From: Streptomyces sp. HUAS MG91
GTDB taxonomy: Bacteria > Actinomycetota > Actinomycetes > Streptomycetales > Streptomycetaceae
Assembly: GCF_040529335.1 (NCBI RefSeq)
Contig: NZ_CP159534.1
Coordinates: 1 to 64,000 of the forward strand
Direction: 5' to 3'
DNA: 64,000 nt
Shown: piece by piece, positions 36,236 through 44,790 of the stretch
How positions within the stretch are numbered: position 1 is the stretch's first letter
How the letters are laid out: each line of letters opens with the position of its first letter
Translations under genes and position numbers: made by a program
Notes under the pieces: generated by a model
What the model saw: the letters and a program-made list of their open reading frames with translations, nothing else
What the model was told of the DNA's origin: nothing
Databases searched by the model: none

Positions 36236-37120
36236 GAGCTCTTTCCAACCTCACGCTGATGCGTGGTGAAGGACGAGGACGGCCTTCACGATGTTGGTGA
36301 TGTGGTTGGTGCTGCATCGGAGTTTCCGCAGGAGGCGCCAGCCCTTGAGGGTGGCCATGGCCTGTTCACCGACACAGCGGATCTTGGCTTGGGTGGTGTT
36401 GTGGCGGCGCTTCCATCGCTTGAGGTGGCGGCCCCGGATCGGGACGCGGACGGGTGTGCCGGCTCCTTGATACGCCTTGTCCGCCCAGCAGTTGAGGCCC
36501 GCTGCAGCGAGGGCGTCGATGATCCCGTGCTGCCGGGCGGCGGTCAGGTCGTGGGTCGAGCCGGGCAGAGCCGGTGACGCCCAGAGCAGACGGCCGAACG
36601 GATCGGTGAGGACCTGGACATTCATGCCGTGGCGTTTGTGTTTTCCGGAGTAGTACGGGGTGTCCGCGGCGATGCGGTCGATGGGCAGCAGAGTTCCGTC
36701 GAGGATGACGAACGCCTTCGTCCGGATGGTCATCATCGCCTCGGCCAGGGGCGGGGCGAGGGCCGCCAGAACCTCGATGGCCTCACGGATGTAGCGGTAG
36801 ACGGTGGCGATCCCGATGCCGAACCCGGCCGCGAGTTGGGCATAGGTGTCACCGCACCGCAGGTGGGCCAGGGCGAGCAGGGCCTGACGGGCCACGAGAA
36901 GCCTTCGCCACCGCGTCCCGATGTCCCGGCGCCTGGCCGTCAGTTGTCTGGCCAGGAACCGCAGCGTGCGGGTGGACAAGTCGATCGAGGACGGGTACAC
37001 AAGCACGCGAAGCTCCTGGCAGGCACGGGTGATCTTGGTCGAGAACCCGACTACCAGGAGCTTCGTCGTTGTGCAGGACTGTCCAGCTCGCGGTCAACAC
37101 CGCCAGCTTGGAAGAGGCTC
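36236..37120. mobile_element. IS5-family (DDE_Tnp_4 group) insertion sequence
   Basis: Left end GAGCTCTTTCCAACCT at 36236-36251; the right end's reverse complement is GAGCCTCTTCCAAGCT (37105-37120), an imperfect 16-base inverted repeat. The left terminal sequence recurs almost exactly in the MITE at 48303-48386. A short CGTGCA lies near both outer edges (36227-36232 and 37121-37126) but does not abut the left end, so no clean target duplication can be claimed. The element carries one intact transposase and marks the right limit of the cluster. Confidence 0.75.
36251..37006 (-). CDS. IS5-family transposase (DDE_Tnp_4), intact
   Basis: 251 residues. The N-terminal helix-turn-helix reads DTYAQLAAGFGIGIATVYRY, followed by VILDGTLLPIDRIA (first Asp), GKHKRHGMNVQVLTDPFGRL, THDLTAAR, NCWADKAYQG (second Asp) and IRCVGEQAMATLKGWRLLRK, where a Glu completes the triad. 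The full copy shows what is missing from the truncated relatives at 8190-8655 and 54245-54360. No lesion is seen. Confidence 0.93.
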   Translation of the reverse strand: MLVYPSSIDLSTRTLRFLARQLTARRRDIGTRWRRLLVARQALLALAHLRCGDTYAQLAAGFGIGIATVYRYIREAIEVLAALAPPLAEAMMTIRTKAFVILDGTLLPIDRIAADTPYYSGKHKRHGMNVQVLTDPFGRLLWASPALPGSTHDLTAARQHGIIDALAAAGLNCWADKAYQGAGTPVRVPIRGRHLKRWKRRHNTTQAKIRCVGEQAMATLKGWRLLRKLRCSTNHITNIVKAVLVLHHASA

Positions 37121-37154
37121 CGTGCATAGAGACGCCACGTCTCTCGCGCTCCTC

Positions 37155-37183
37155 TGATGCTGTGCTGACTCAGCGCAGCATCA
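37155..37183 (-). terminator. Hairpin overlapping the stop of the 43-residue gene
   Basis: TGATGCTGTGCTGA / TCAGCGCAGCATCA pairs over 14 bases with one mismatch and a one-base loop. The TGA stop of the small leftward gene lies in the stem. It probably ends the RHS-small-protein transcript. Confidence 0.6.
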
Positions 37184-37312
37184 CTTGCTGCCCTTCCGAC
37201 GCCTTCTTACCGTGACAACGGCGAAGATTAGGAGGCCAACGATGATGACGCCTACCGTAACTCCGACGCTGCCGCCGACCGCAGCGCCGGAACGGGCGAG
37301 TGGTATGGGCAT
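37181..37312 (-). CDS. 43-residue single-pass membrane protein, downstream of an RHS gene
   Basis: Starts at ATG 37312 with GGGAG seven bases upstream. MPIPLARSGAAVGGSVGVTV leads into a hydrophobic segment (GVIIVGLLIFAVVTV), then a basic tail RRRRKGSK. The tail would stay in the cytoplasm. It starts 18 bases after the stop of the RHS protein on the same strand, so the two are co-transcribed. A small membrane protein is also found after each of the other two RHS genes in this window. A function as immunity or anchoring partner is inferred from that pattern only. Confidence 0.7.
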   Translation of the reverse strand: MPIPLARSGAAVGGSVGVTVGVIIVGLLIFAVVTVRRRRKGSK

Positions 37313-37329
37313 GGTTATCTCCCTTTCTT

Positions 37330-40300
37330 CTACATAAAGAGACCGGCTCCGGCGCCCATCGCCCAGTAGGCCACGCCGATGCCCTGGTCCATCGTCTTGG
37401 ACGCACCAAGCAGTTTCGCCCCGATGCCGACCTTGCCACCGATGGCGCCCACCATTGCTCCGGCAGCGATCGAAGATGCGCTCTTGCCCTGCATAGCGCC
37501 GCCTGCGGCCTCCATTCCCATGGATGCCACGGTGAGACCAGTAGCAACAAGCGCGCCACCGGGGATGAAGACGGAAGCGAGGCCAAGCGCCTGTCCTCCG
37601 TAGCTGAGCCATTCCCCGCCAGACAGACCGAGGAAGTCCAAACCACTCGGGTCCATGTGGTTGACGGGGTCGCCGGCGGCGTAGGCGTAGAGGTTGGACT
37701 CCTTGCCGGAGGGGTCGGGCTGGGTGAAGCGGCCGAGTTGGGGGTCGTAGTAGCGGGCTCCCATCTTGTAGAGACCGGAGGGGTCGAGGTAGGTGCCGGT
37801 GTAGCGGTAGGGCTGGTTGGTGCCGGTGGCGGTGCGGGCTTCGCCGTAGGGGCCGTAGCTGTAGGTCGCGGTGCGCTTGCCGGAGGCGTCGACCAGGCCG
37901 ATGACGCTGCCCTGGACGTCGGTGAGGTAGTACTGGCTTGCCCCGCCGCTGGTCATGGCTGTCAGCGTGCCCGAGGCTTCCCGGACGAAACCGGTCGTGC
38001 CCTCGCGGGTCATGCCGGTCGCGGCGTTGGTGAACGTCGAACTGCCGCGCGTGAGGCGGTCGTTGTTGTCGACGCCCGCGTAGGTGTACGTCGACGCCGT
38101 ACCGGACGCGGTCAGGTTGGAGAGCTGGGTGTAGGGCGTCCACTGGCCGCCCGAGCGGGTCCCGGTGGGTGAGGCGGCGGAGGTTTCGTTGCCGTCGTCG
38201 TCGTAGGTGAAGCCGGTGTTGCCGCCGAGGGAGGTGAGTTCGTTGGCGTTGTTGTACTCGCGGGGCGACTGGGTGTCGGCGCAGGCGGGGAGGCTGGTGC
38301 CGGTGGAGCGGCCGGTCATGTTGCCGGCCTTGTCGTAGCAGTAGGCCCAGCCCGCGGTCGTGGTACCGCTCTTGGTCTCCACGGCCTTGGTGAGGCGGCC
38401 CTTGGAGTCGTAGGTGTAGGCGGTGGCGGCGCCGTCGACGGTCCGCTTGTTGATCTTGTCGCTGTCCTTGCCGGACTTGTTGTAGTCGTAGGAGATCGTG
38501 GACAGCACGGTCGAGCCGTTCTTGACCTCGATCTTCTGGGCTCGGCTGGACTTGTCGTAGTCGGTCTTCTGCACCGTGCCGCCGGGGTAGGTGGTGGTGG
38601 TGCGGTCGCCGTTGTTGTCGTAGCCGTAGGTGACCTTGGCGCCGTCCGGCTGGGTGAGGGTGATCAGCTGGTTGGCGTCGTTGTAGTCGTAGGTGAGGGT
38701 GCCGCCGGCGTCGGTGGCGGTCTTGACGTTGCCGGATGCGTCGTAGGTCACCGAGCTCGCGCCGCCCGCGGGCAGGCTGCGGGTGCGCTCGCGGCTCTGC
38801 TCGTCATAGGTGTAACCGCTTGTGCCGGCCGGCGAGGTGCGGGTCTTGATGTTTCCGTCGGCGTCGTAGACGAACGTCGTGACCTTGCCGTCACTGGTCT
38901 GCGTCTTCAAGCGGTCGCGCTGGTCGTACGTGTAGACCGTCTTCAGGCCGCGGCCGTCGGTGACGGTGTCGGTGCGGCCCAGCGCGTCGTAGGTGTAGGT
39001 GATGTCCTGCTGTGCGGAGGGGCGGTCGACCTTGAGCAGGTTGCCCTTCGAGTCATACGTGAAGGACGTCTTGTTGCCCTCGGGGTCGGTGGCCGAGCAG
39101 CGCTGGCCGGGGAGCCCGTCGCAGTCCATCGTGCCGGACTTGGGGTTGTAGTCGTAGGTCCACTGGGCGCCGTCGGAGCCGGAGGTGGTGTCGGTCTGCG
39201 ACTTCATGTTGCCCGAGGTGTCGTAGCCGTTGGTGACCTTGTCACCGCTCGCCGAGGTCAGCGTCTCGGGGTAGTGGCCGCCGGACTTCTGCGTCCAGGC
39301 CGCGGTCGACTGCGCTCCCGTGGGCTGGGTCGCCGACTTCGGGTTGAAGGAGTCGTCGTAGTCGAACTTCACCGTGTTGCCCGGGGTGGACCCAACGCCC
39401 ATGCCGTCGACGGCACTGGTGACGTTGTTGTCCGGCCCCCACGTCTTGGACCGCTCGTGGCCCAGAGGGTCGGTGGTCTTCTTGACCCGCCAGCGGGCGT
39501 CGACCGTCACCTCGGTGTTCTTGCCGCGCGGGTCGGTGACACGGGCGACGCCTTCGCCCTCGCTGCCCGGCTGCGGGAGGATGTAGCGGAAGGCGGTGGT
39601 GGCGCCAGTGCCCGCGGCCTTGTCGACGACCCGGGTGATCGAGGCGAGGAGGTTGGTGTTCCAGGTGAACCGCGTCTCGCGGCCCTCCGGCGTGGTCACC
39701 TTCGTCATCCGATGCGAGGTGTCGTACTCGAACACCGTCACCTTGCCGTCGGTGTCGGTGAACGTCTTCAGATCGTTGCCCGACCACGTGTAGGACGCGT
39801 AGCGGCCGGTGTTGTCCGTGACCTTGGTGATCTGCTTGCCGTCATTGGTGAAGGTCAGCGTGCGCCCGGACGCGGAGGTGATCTTCGACGTGAACGCGCC
39901 GGAGTAGCTGATGGTGGTGGCGTTGCCGTTCTTGTCCTCGACCCTGCTCACCCGCGCGTCCCCGGTGGTGCCGGAGCGGGTGAAGGTGGTCTTCTGCCCG
40001 TTGCTGCGGGAGGTGAGGGTGAAGGACTTCTTGTCCGAGGACTGGGTGAGGTCCTGTTTGTAGCCGGGCGCCGGGGTGAATCCTGAGCCGTCGCGCTCGA
40101 ACACGGCGATCGTGCTGGAGGGGCCCTGCACGTAGACCGAGGTCGGGTTCGGCTCGTGGATCAGGTAGTCGCTGCCGGTCGTCGCCTTCCAACTGGTGTT
40201 CAGGCCGTTGTAGGCGAGCCCGAAGGACAGGCCCGGGCCGGCGTCGGCGATGTCGAAGGCGTTCGCGGACAGCAGCAGGTTGCCGTTGCCGTAGTTGACC

Positions 40301-40638
40301 TGCGCGCCGACCGAGTCCGACAGCGACGCCTCGTGGAACTCCGACCAGGGGACCTGACCGATGCCCAGGCCCTGGAACGTGGACTGCAGGATGCCCTCCT
40401 GCAGCAGCTTGCGGTCCTTGCCCGGCGAGCCGATCGGAGTGCTCTTGGGGGCCTTGGTCTGGCCGGTCGGGGACGTGGACAGCCGGGGCGGAGCGGGCTT
40501 GTCGGCGGGCGCGGCGTGCGCCTGGGCAGGGATCAGCGCGACGAGGAGCGCCGTTCCGGCCGCTGCGGCGACCGCGGATGCCGCAGCAGAGCGTTTGCCA
40601 CGTCTGGTGCGCCGGTTTTCGGGCATGACAGAGTGCAC
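37330..40638 (-). CDS. Secreted YD-repeat (RHS) protein
   Basis: 1102 residues from GTG 40638 (AAGGAGAG six bases upstream). Signal peptide: a basic RRTRRGKRSAAASAV head, hydrophobic core, and cleavage after AHA. Residues ~80-240 are the beta-rich head (VPWSEFHEASLSDSVGAQVN, YGNGNLLLSANAFD); YD repeats fill ~250-930; the core closes at YYDPQLGRFTQPDPSG (~970) and DPVNHMDPSGLDFLG. The ~100-residue tail is hydrophobic and Gly/Ala-rich (LVATGLTVASMGMEAAGGAM), without a recognised toxin fold, and may insert in membranes. It is followed by a 43-residue membrane protein. RHS shells typically protect a toxic C-terminus. The organisation resembles the RHS gene at 56805-60008. Confidence 0.92.
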   Translation of the reverse strand: MHSVMPENRRTRRGKRSAAASAVAAAAGTALLVALIPAQAHAAPADKPAPPRLSTSPTGQTKAPKSTPIGSPGKDRKLLQEGILQSTFQGLGIGQVPWSEFHEASLSDSVGAQVNYGNGNLLLSANAFDIADAGPGLSFGLAYNGLNTSWKATTGSDYLIHEPNPTSVYVQGPSSTIAVFERDGSGFTPAPGYKQDLTQSSDKKSFTLTSRSNGQKTTFTRSGTTGDARVSRVEDKNGNATTISYSGAFTSKITSASGRTLTFTNDGKQITKVTDNTGRYASYTWSGNDLKTFTDTDGKVTVFEYDTSHRMTKVTTPEGRETRFTWNTNLLASITRVVDKAAGTGATTAFRYILPQPGSEGEGVARVTDPRGKNTEVTVDARWRVKKTTDPLGHERSKTWGPDNNVTSAVDGMGVGSTPGNTVKFDYDDSFNPKSATQPTGAQSTAAWTQKSGGHYPETLTSASGDKVTNGYDTSGNMKSQTDTTSGSDGAQWTYDYNPKSGTMDCDGLPGQRCSATDPEGNKTSFTYDSKGNLLKVDRPSAQQDITYTYDALGRTDTVTDGRGLKTVYTYDQRDRLKTQTSDGKVTTFVYDADGNIKTRTSPAGTSGYTYDEQSRERTRSLPAGGASSVTYDASGNVKTATDAGGTLTYDYNDANQLITLTQPDGAKVTYGYDNNGDRTTTTYPGGTVQKTDYDKSSRAQKIEVKNGSTVLSTISYDYNKSGKDSDKINKRTVDGAATAYTYDSKGRLTKAVETKSGTTTAGWAYCYDKAGNMTGRSTGTSLPACADTQSPREYNNANELTSLGGNTGFTYDDDGNETSAASPTGTRSGGQWTPYTQLSNLTASGTASTYTYAGVDNNDRLTRGSSTFTNAATGMTREGTTGFVREASGTLTAMTSGGASQYYLTDVQGSVIGLVDASGKRTATYSYGPYGEARTATGTNQPYRYTGTYLDPSGLYKMGARYYDPQLGRFTQPDPSGKESNLYAYAAGDPVNHMDPSGLDFLGLSGGEWLSYGGQALGLASVFIPGGALVATGLTVASMGMEAAGGAMQGKSASSIAAGAMVGAIGGKVGIGAKLLGASKTMDQGIGVAYWAMGAGAGLFM

Positions 40639-40821
40639 GAGGAACTCTCCTTGGATCGTTCAGGCTTCATGGGCCGTTGGACTATGAGGAGCAGGGCTCG
40701 GCGGGTGGCAGCCGGTGGGCGGCTGCCACCCGCACACATCAGGCGAGATGGGCGGCGCAGTAGGGCCGCAGGATCCCGCCGTGCGAGCCGGTGCGGGGTG
40801 GGCGCCCGCGCCGACGATGTG

Positions 40822-41394
40822 TCAGCAGCGCTTGGACGTTCTGGCGGAGTAGGCGCCCTGCTCGTTGGCGATCATCAGCTTCCCGTCGCCCGAGGTGCAG
40901 TCGTCGACCGAGTCGGCGCCGTTGCCCCAGAACTCCTGGCCCAGCGAGTCGTACTCACGGCGCTCCCCCTGCAGCACCGAGCGGTCGTAGTTCCAGACAC
41001 CGACCTGCAGATCGAACTTGATCTTCTTGTCCAGGAACGACTTCCACACCCATACGTAGCCGTAGTTCTGGTTGCACTCGGGCGAGTAGAACTGCTTCAC
41101 GGAGGCGATGGTCTCGGTGCCCCTGTAGGCATACGAGGTGGTGCCGATCTGGTACGCGTCTGAACACACGCCGGCCGCCGACGCGCGGGCCGACAGCGGG
41201 TTACCCGCCTCGGAGGGAGCGCTGGAGGCGGGCGGCTGCGCGCCGGGCGTAGGGCTCGGCCCCGTCCCTGCGGAGGCTGTTCCCGCCCCGGTCAGCGTCA
41301 GGGCGAACGCCCCCGACACAGCGGCCGCGCAGGCAGCAGTTCTGAAACTCTTCTGGGCACGCGAAAGCCGCGCACCATTGGTGCGTCGAATCAA
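40822..41394 (-). CDS. Secreted protein resembling DUF2690
   Basis: 190 residues from TTG 41394 (LIRRTNGARLSRAQKSFRTA), chosen because GGGGGGAAG lies just upstream and the same start context precedes the RHS gene at 60008. A signal peptide ends near GTASA. A Pro/Ser-rich linker follows, then a ~110-residue Cys-containing domain: GVCSDAYQIGTTSYAYRG, VKQFYSPECNQNYGYVWVWK and YDRSVLQGERREYDSLG. YSP-C...W is like the DUF2690 signature LRYSP.C...W.R. DUF2690 proteins are small secreted or membrane-tethered actinobacterial proteins of unknown role. It lies 183 bases upstream of the RHS gene on the same strand and may be part of its locus. Confidence 0.7.
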   Translation of the reverse strand: MIRRTNGARLSRAQKSFRTAACAAAVSGAFALTLTGAGTASAGTGPSPTPGAQPPASSAPSEAGNPLSARASAAGVCSDAYQIGTTSYAYRGTETIASVKQFYSPECNQNYGYVWVWKSFLDKKIKFDLQVGVWNYDRSVLQGERREYDSLGQEFWGNGADSVDDCTSGDGKLMIANEQGAYSARTSKRC

Positions 41395-41480
41395 GACTTC
41401 CCCCCACAGGAAGACCATCCCCGCAGACCCCAGCGGTCACGAGGGATCCACAACCTGTCACAGAAAGAACACAAGCCGGC
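41395..41480 (-). promoter_or_regulatory. Conserved leader/promoter, copy A
   Basis: The ~85 bases upstream of the TTG start are about 80% identical to those upstream of the RHS gene at 60008. The shared blocks, read leftward, are TTTCTGTGACAGGTTGTG, CCTCGTG.CCACTGGGGT-like and GTCTTCCTGTGGGGGGAAG. The last block includes the ribosome binding site. The two genes encode unrelated mature proteins, so the leader was copied or is shared for co-regulation. Confidence 0.65.
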
Positions 41481-41972
41481 CGCCGTGCCCTCGAACACCC
41501 GAGTGACACGGGACAGAACAAGCCCCTCCGCATCATGCGTTCCGGACAGAGCGACAGCCCCCCACCGGGACACGCGTAGACACGCGACGGCCAACCTCCC
41601 GTAAAGCAGTCGCAAAACGTGGCCGAAAGTGCTCGTTTGCCAGCCCGAACGCGCATGGCACGTCACTTCAGAGCGCAGATCAAGCCAGGTTTAGACCACC
41701 TGACTTCACCCTTTTACCCGATAGGTCATCGTGGTTTGCCGCTATTTGGGGCGTACCCAGCGGTGGCGGAAATGGCGACAGACCTCGGTCATCCTACATA
41801 TTCGATTGACAAGCGCTTTCCCGACCAGGGCGGCACCCGCCCGCCGTCCGGTTCAGCAGGTCCAGAAGAGCTATCGAGCCAACACCGCTGCTCTGCCACG
41901 CAGTTGACTATTCATCGCCAGCCGGGGCATCCGGATGCGCACCCGGAACAACGCGAAAAACGGGAGACAGCG
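41481..41972. other. Intergenic region, divergent
   Basis: About 490 bases with lower GC in 41680-41830 and no credible gene. A TTGACA is seen at 41808 but no well-placed -10 box follows. It presumably holds the promoter of the DUF4190 gene. Confidence 0.35.
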
Positions 41973-42257
41973 ATGACAGACCTCAGCAACCGCACCACTG
42001 CCACCGGCTCGCGCACCAACGGACTGGCCGTCGCCGGACTCGCGTGCGGCATCGTCGGCATCTTCATCCTGAACATCGTGCTCGGACCGCTGGCCATCAT
42101 CTTCGGAGCCGTCGCCATCCGGCAGGCCGGCGTCAAGGGCGGCGCGGGCATGGCCAAGGCCGCACTCGCCCTCGGCATCTTCGACGTTCTCCTCTTCGTC
42201 GCACTGATGATCCTGGCAGCTTCCAACGGCGGCTTCAGCTGGTACGTCGGCGGCTGA
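41973..42257 (+). CDS. DUF4190 domain membrane protein
   Basis: 94 residues from ATG 41973 with GGGAG seven bases upstream; the longer open frame to 41619 is non-coding in character. A Ser/Thr-rich head is followed by NGLAVAGLACGIVGIFILNI, then LGPLAIIFGAVAIRQAG and a second hydrophobic helix IFDVLLFVALMILAAS. The pattern A..gl..Gi.g......lg..ai.fG..a..qi is that of DUF4190. These small two-helix proteins are common in Streptomyces and have no assigned function. It seems monocistronic. Confidence 0.88.
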   Translation: MTDLSNRTTATGSRTNGLAVAGLACGIVGIFILNIVLGPLAIIFGAVAIRQAGVKGGAGMAKAALALGIFDVLLFVALMILAASNGGFSWYVGG

Positions 42258-42351
42258 CCACACGAACTACCGAAGGGGGGGGGGCCACGGACGCGGGCCC
42301 CCCTTTCCTGATCCATCCGCCGACAGCCGCAGTCACCCAGACCGCGCTCCG

Positions 42352-43000
42352 CTCGTTCCGGCGGGCGACCGGGCACCTTGCTCCGCGCCAGGACACCATG
42401 TGGGGCGAAGGCGAGGCGGCGCCCATCGGACAGCACATGGCCAACCTCCGCCGCAAGAGCGGCCTGGGCAAGGAACAGCAGCGGGCTGCCGCCCGCGCGC
42501 AACAGCTGACTGGGACTACCCGTAACCGCTGAACTGGCTACGGCACTACCGCGTCCTAGCCGACCTGGTCGACGCCGACGGCAGCCTGCCCGACATCCCA
42601 CCCGGCATCCACTGGGACGGCGACTACATCGGCGCCTGGATCCACCAGCAGACCCATCCAGGCACCTGGGCGCAGCTGTCCACCGAGCAGCAGCAACGGC
42701 TGACCGCGCTGGGCAGCATGCCAGTCCAGGCACGGAGTCCCGCGCCGGCGGTGCCTCGCGAGGGAAAGGCTCCGAGCAAGGCGCAGCAGGCGTTCCAGCG
42801 CGGCCTGGCCGCACTGGCTCAGTGGGTCGAGCAGGAAGGTTCAGGGCGGCCCGTCCCGCGGCGGCCCGACCGTAGAGATCACCGTCGACGGCGAGACGGA
42901 ACCGGTGACCGTAAGAGTCGGCGTATGGCTCTCTGGTTCCCCGTCGGCTTACGCACCGAAGCCCACACGGCATCAGGTGAACGTCGATGTAGCGGGCCGT
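42352..43000 (+). pseudogene. Remnant of a helicase-associated-domain protein
   Basis: Pieces in three frames together resemble the repeated helicase-associated (HA) domain of large Streptomyces helicase proteins: TGHLAPRQDTMWGEGEAAPI and NLRRKSGLGKEQQRAAARAQ in one frame, WLRHYRVLADLVDADGSLPD and GDYIGAWIHQQTHPGTWAQL in the next, and EITVDGETEPVTVRVGVWL in the third. HA modules typically read ...G.W...QR........L...Q...L..LG. At least two frameshifts separate the pieces and there is no start, so the gene is dead. The ATPase part is absent from the window. Confidence 0.65.
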
Positions 43001-43115
43001 CGAACAGGGCAATGCTCGAGACGGCACTCACCCAAGACCCCGAGGTACCACAGCGTTGCTACCGATTAAGAACGCCTAACGAAATGAGTGCTGGAGGACG
43101 GTAAGGTCGGTGGCC

Positions 43116-43469
43116 ATGAGCCAGAGTGGTGCGGAAGCGGCGGCCTTCTTCCGCGACGTCAGCCAGAACAGCGCGGTCTGGCTCGTCCGGGATGACGGTG
43201 GAAGCCCGACTCATCTCTCTGCGGATGGCACGCGAAGTCTTCCCTTCTGGTCGACCTCGTCGCGGGCCCAGAGGGCAGCAAAGATCTGGGGGCATGGGCT
43301 TCGCATCGATTCCATGCCCGTGGACACCTGGTGCGATCACGTGCTGCCCGATGCCGCCCGGGATGGACTCGTGATCGGCATCAACTGGAGCGGGCCGCGC
43401 CTGGTCGGTTGGAGCTTCACCCCCGCCGAAGTTGTCGACCGTCTAGCGGCGGCTCACACAGTGACCTGA
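43116..43469 (+). CDS. DUF2750 domain protein
   Basis: 117 residues (MSQSGAEAAAFFRDVSQNSA). The family pattern is easy to see: VWLVRDDGGSP near residue 22, LPFWSTSSRAQRAAKIW, DTWCDHVLPDAARDGLVIGI, and NWSGPRLVGWSFTPAEVVDR. DUF2750 proteins are small soluble proteins of unknown function, sometimes near toxin-immunity loci. A GTG two codons earlier is an alternative start. Complete by length. IS scraps begin immediately after its stop. Confidence 0.88.
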   Translation: MSQSGAEAAAFFRDVSQNSAVWLVRDDGGSPTHLSADGTRSLPFWSTSSRAQRAAKIWGHGLRIDSMPVDTWCDHVLPDAARDGLVIGINWSGPRLVGWSFTPAEVVDRLAAAHTVT

Positions 43470-43630
43470 TGTGCCGGTGGGTGATGAGGCAGCAGGCCAG
43501 TTTGAGGAAGGCTTCGTGAATGTCGGCTTGACGTTCCCAGCGGACGCGGAGTCGTCGGAAGCCGTGGAGCCAGGCGAAGGCCAACCAGCTCGACAAGTAG
43601 CCCTCCGACAAGGACCACCATCGATGCAAT
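43467..43630 (-). pseudogene. C-terminal scrap of an IS5-family transposase
   Basis: The minus strand reads FAWLHGFRRLRVRWERQADI, HEAFLKLACCLITHRHI. This is the end of IS5-group transposases (..W...FRRLR.RWERR.DIH.A...L.CCLI), also seen at the end of the transposase at 55275-55778. The catalytic domain is missing. Confidence 0.75.
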
Positions 43631-43685
43631 GCGCATCAGGGCTTCGGACACGGCCTGTTGGGCTGGGTAGAGACCCTGCGCCTCG

Positions 43686-43820
43686 CACTCCCGAGTCTTC
43701 TGGGACCTGCGGCTGTTCCTGGTCTACACCCCGACCGCGATGCCCATCCTGCGGGCGCTGGCGAACCCGAAGACCGACGAGCGGGAGGTGCTGGCCGTTT
43801 CGAGCGAAGCGCATGTGTAA
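43686..43820 (+). pseudogene. Scrap of an IS982-family transposase
   Basis: The plus strand reads HSRVFWDLRLFLVYTPTAMP then LRALANPKTDEREVLA before the frame ends. IS982 transposases have H.R.FWGLRLH.VC...G.P....L..AK.DEREVL. Only about 40 codons survive, directly beside the IS5 scrap, so at least two unrelated elements have decayed here. Confidence 0.65.
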
Positions 43821-43942
43821 GTGGCTGCGAGGCATGTCCCACGCGCTCACCCGTGGCGCTCGGCGGCGCTCACGGACAGGGGCACCCGCCCTGACGGGCG
43901 CGTGCCGGCGGGTGCGCGTGGAGCACCGCATGCTACGCAGCG

Positions 43943-44509
43943 TCAGGCGGTACTCGTTCGCGGCTTCTGGGCCCACTCGTGGTCGAGGATGGCGTGGACG
44001 ACGGAGTCCCGCCAGGCATCGCCCTTGCGGACGTGCTCGCGAATGACGCCTTCCTCGACCAGGCCCGCCGCGGTGAGGGTGCGGGCGGTCGCCGTGTTCA
44101 GGGGCGAGCGGGCACCCCAGATGCGGTGGAGACCGAGGTCGTCGAAGCCCAGGGCAAGCAGCTGGTGCACGGTCTCGTGGCCGTGCCCGGCTCCCCAGGT
44201 GTCGGGGCGCAGAGCGAAGCCCATGGTGGCGCCCTGGGGCTGGTGGGGGTCGAGAGCGAGCTGGGCGAAACCGATCACGTCGCTGGTCTCCTGGGTAGCG
44301 ACGGCGAGCACGTATTCGCAGCGGGGGTCAGTCGTGGCCGTCTGCACTGCCCGGTCGATGATCTGGCTGACCTGCTCGCGTGAGCGGGGTTCGAACGACA
44401 TGTGTTCCGTGGCTTGCGCGTCGCCGTAGACGGCGAACAATGCTTCGGTGTCGTCGGGTTGGAGTTCGCGCAGACGCAGGCGTGGGCCAGCTCGGTCGAC
44501 GGGGTACAT
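43943..44509 (-). CDS. GNAT-family N-acetyltransferase (RimJ/RimL type)
   Basis: 188 residues (MYPVDRAGPRLRLRELQPDD). The N-terminal RLRLRELQPDDTEALFAVYG, the central strand VIGFAQLALDP..., the acetyl-CoA loop LRPDTWGAGHGHETVHQLLA (R.x.x.G.G.g/A) and the end HRIWGARSPLNTATARTLTA, AGLVEEGVIREHVRKGDAWR are all typical of RimJ/RimL-like enzymes. It should acetylate an amine, possibly a protein N-terminus or a small molecule. Complete and monocistronic. IS scraps lie next to its 3' end. Confidence 0.92.
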   Translation of the reverse strand: MYPVDRAGPRLRLRELQPDDTEALFAVYGDAQATEHMSFEPRSREQVSQIIDRAVQTATTDPRCEYVLAVATQETSDVIGFAQLALDPHQPQGATMGFALRPDTWGAGHGHETVHQLLALGFDDLGLHRIWGARSPLNTATARTLTAAGLVEEGVIREHVRKGDAWRDSVVHAILDHEWAQKPRTSTA

Positions 44510-44545
44510 GACCGCGACCCTACCCCCCCGGGCCCGGCACGTCAG

Positions 44546-44790
44546 GGCGGGTAGGCGGCGAGCTCCTCAGTGAGGCTGCGGAAGGTGAGGGCGGTGCGGG
44601 CCGGCCCGGCCATGAGGGCCTGCCGTACGCGCAGGACGGAAACGATGACGCCGTTGTTACGGATGGCCGGTGACAGCTTGAGGACAGGGCGGATCGCGGC
44701 CGCGGCGCGGTCGAATTCATCGCTGTTGAGCAGGATGAGGGCCTGGTTGCACTGTGCGCCTGCGAGCCCGCCGAACCCCAGTGCGGGGCC
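44546..44790 (-). pseudogene. Probable C-terminal fragment of a TPR-type regulator
   Basis: LAGAQCNQALILLNSDEFDR, AAAIRPVLKLSPAIRNNGVI and SVLRVRQAL look like the last tetratricopeptide-like helices of the Streptomyces XRE-family regulators that end in TPRs. The upstream part of the frame (to 44925) is not similar to anything and has no DNA-binding domain. Weakly supported; it might be a short hypothetical gene. Confidence 0.35.
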
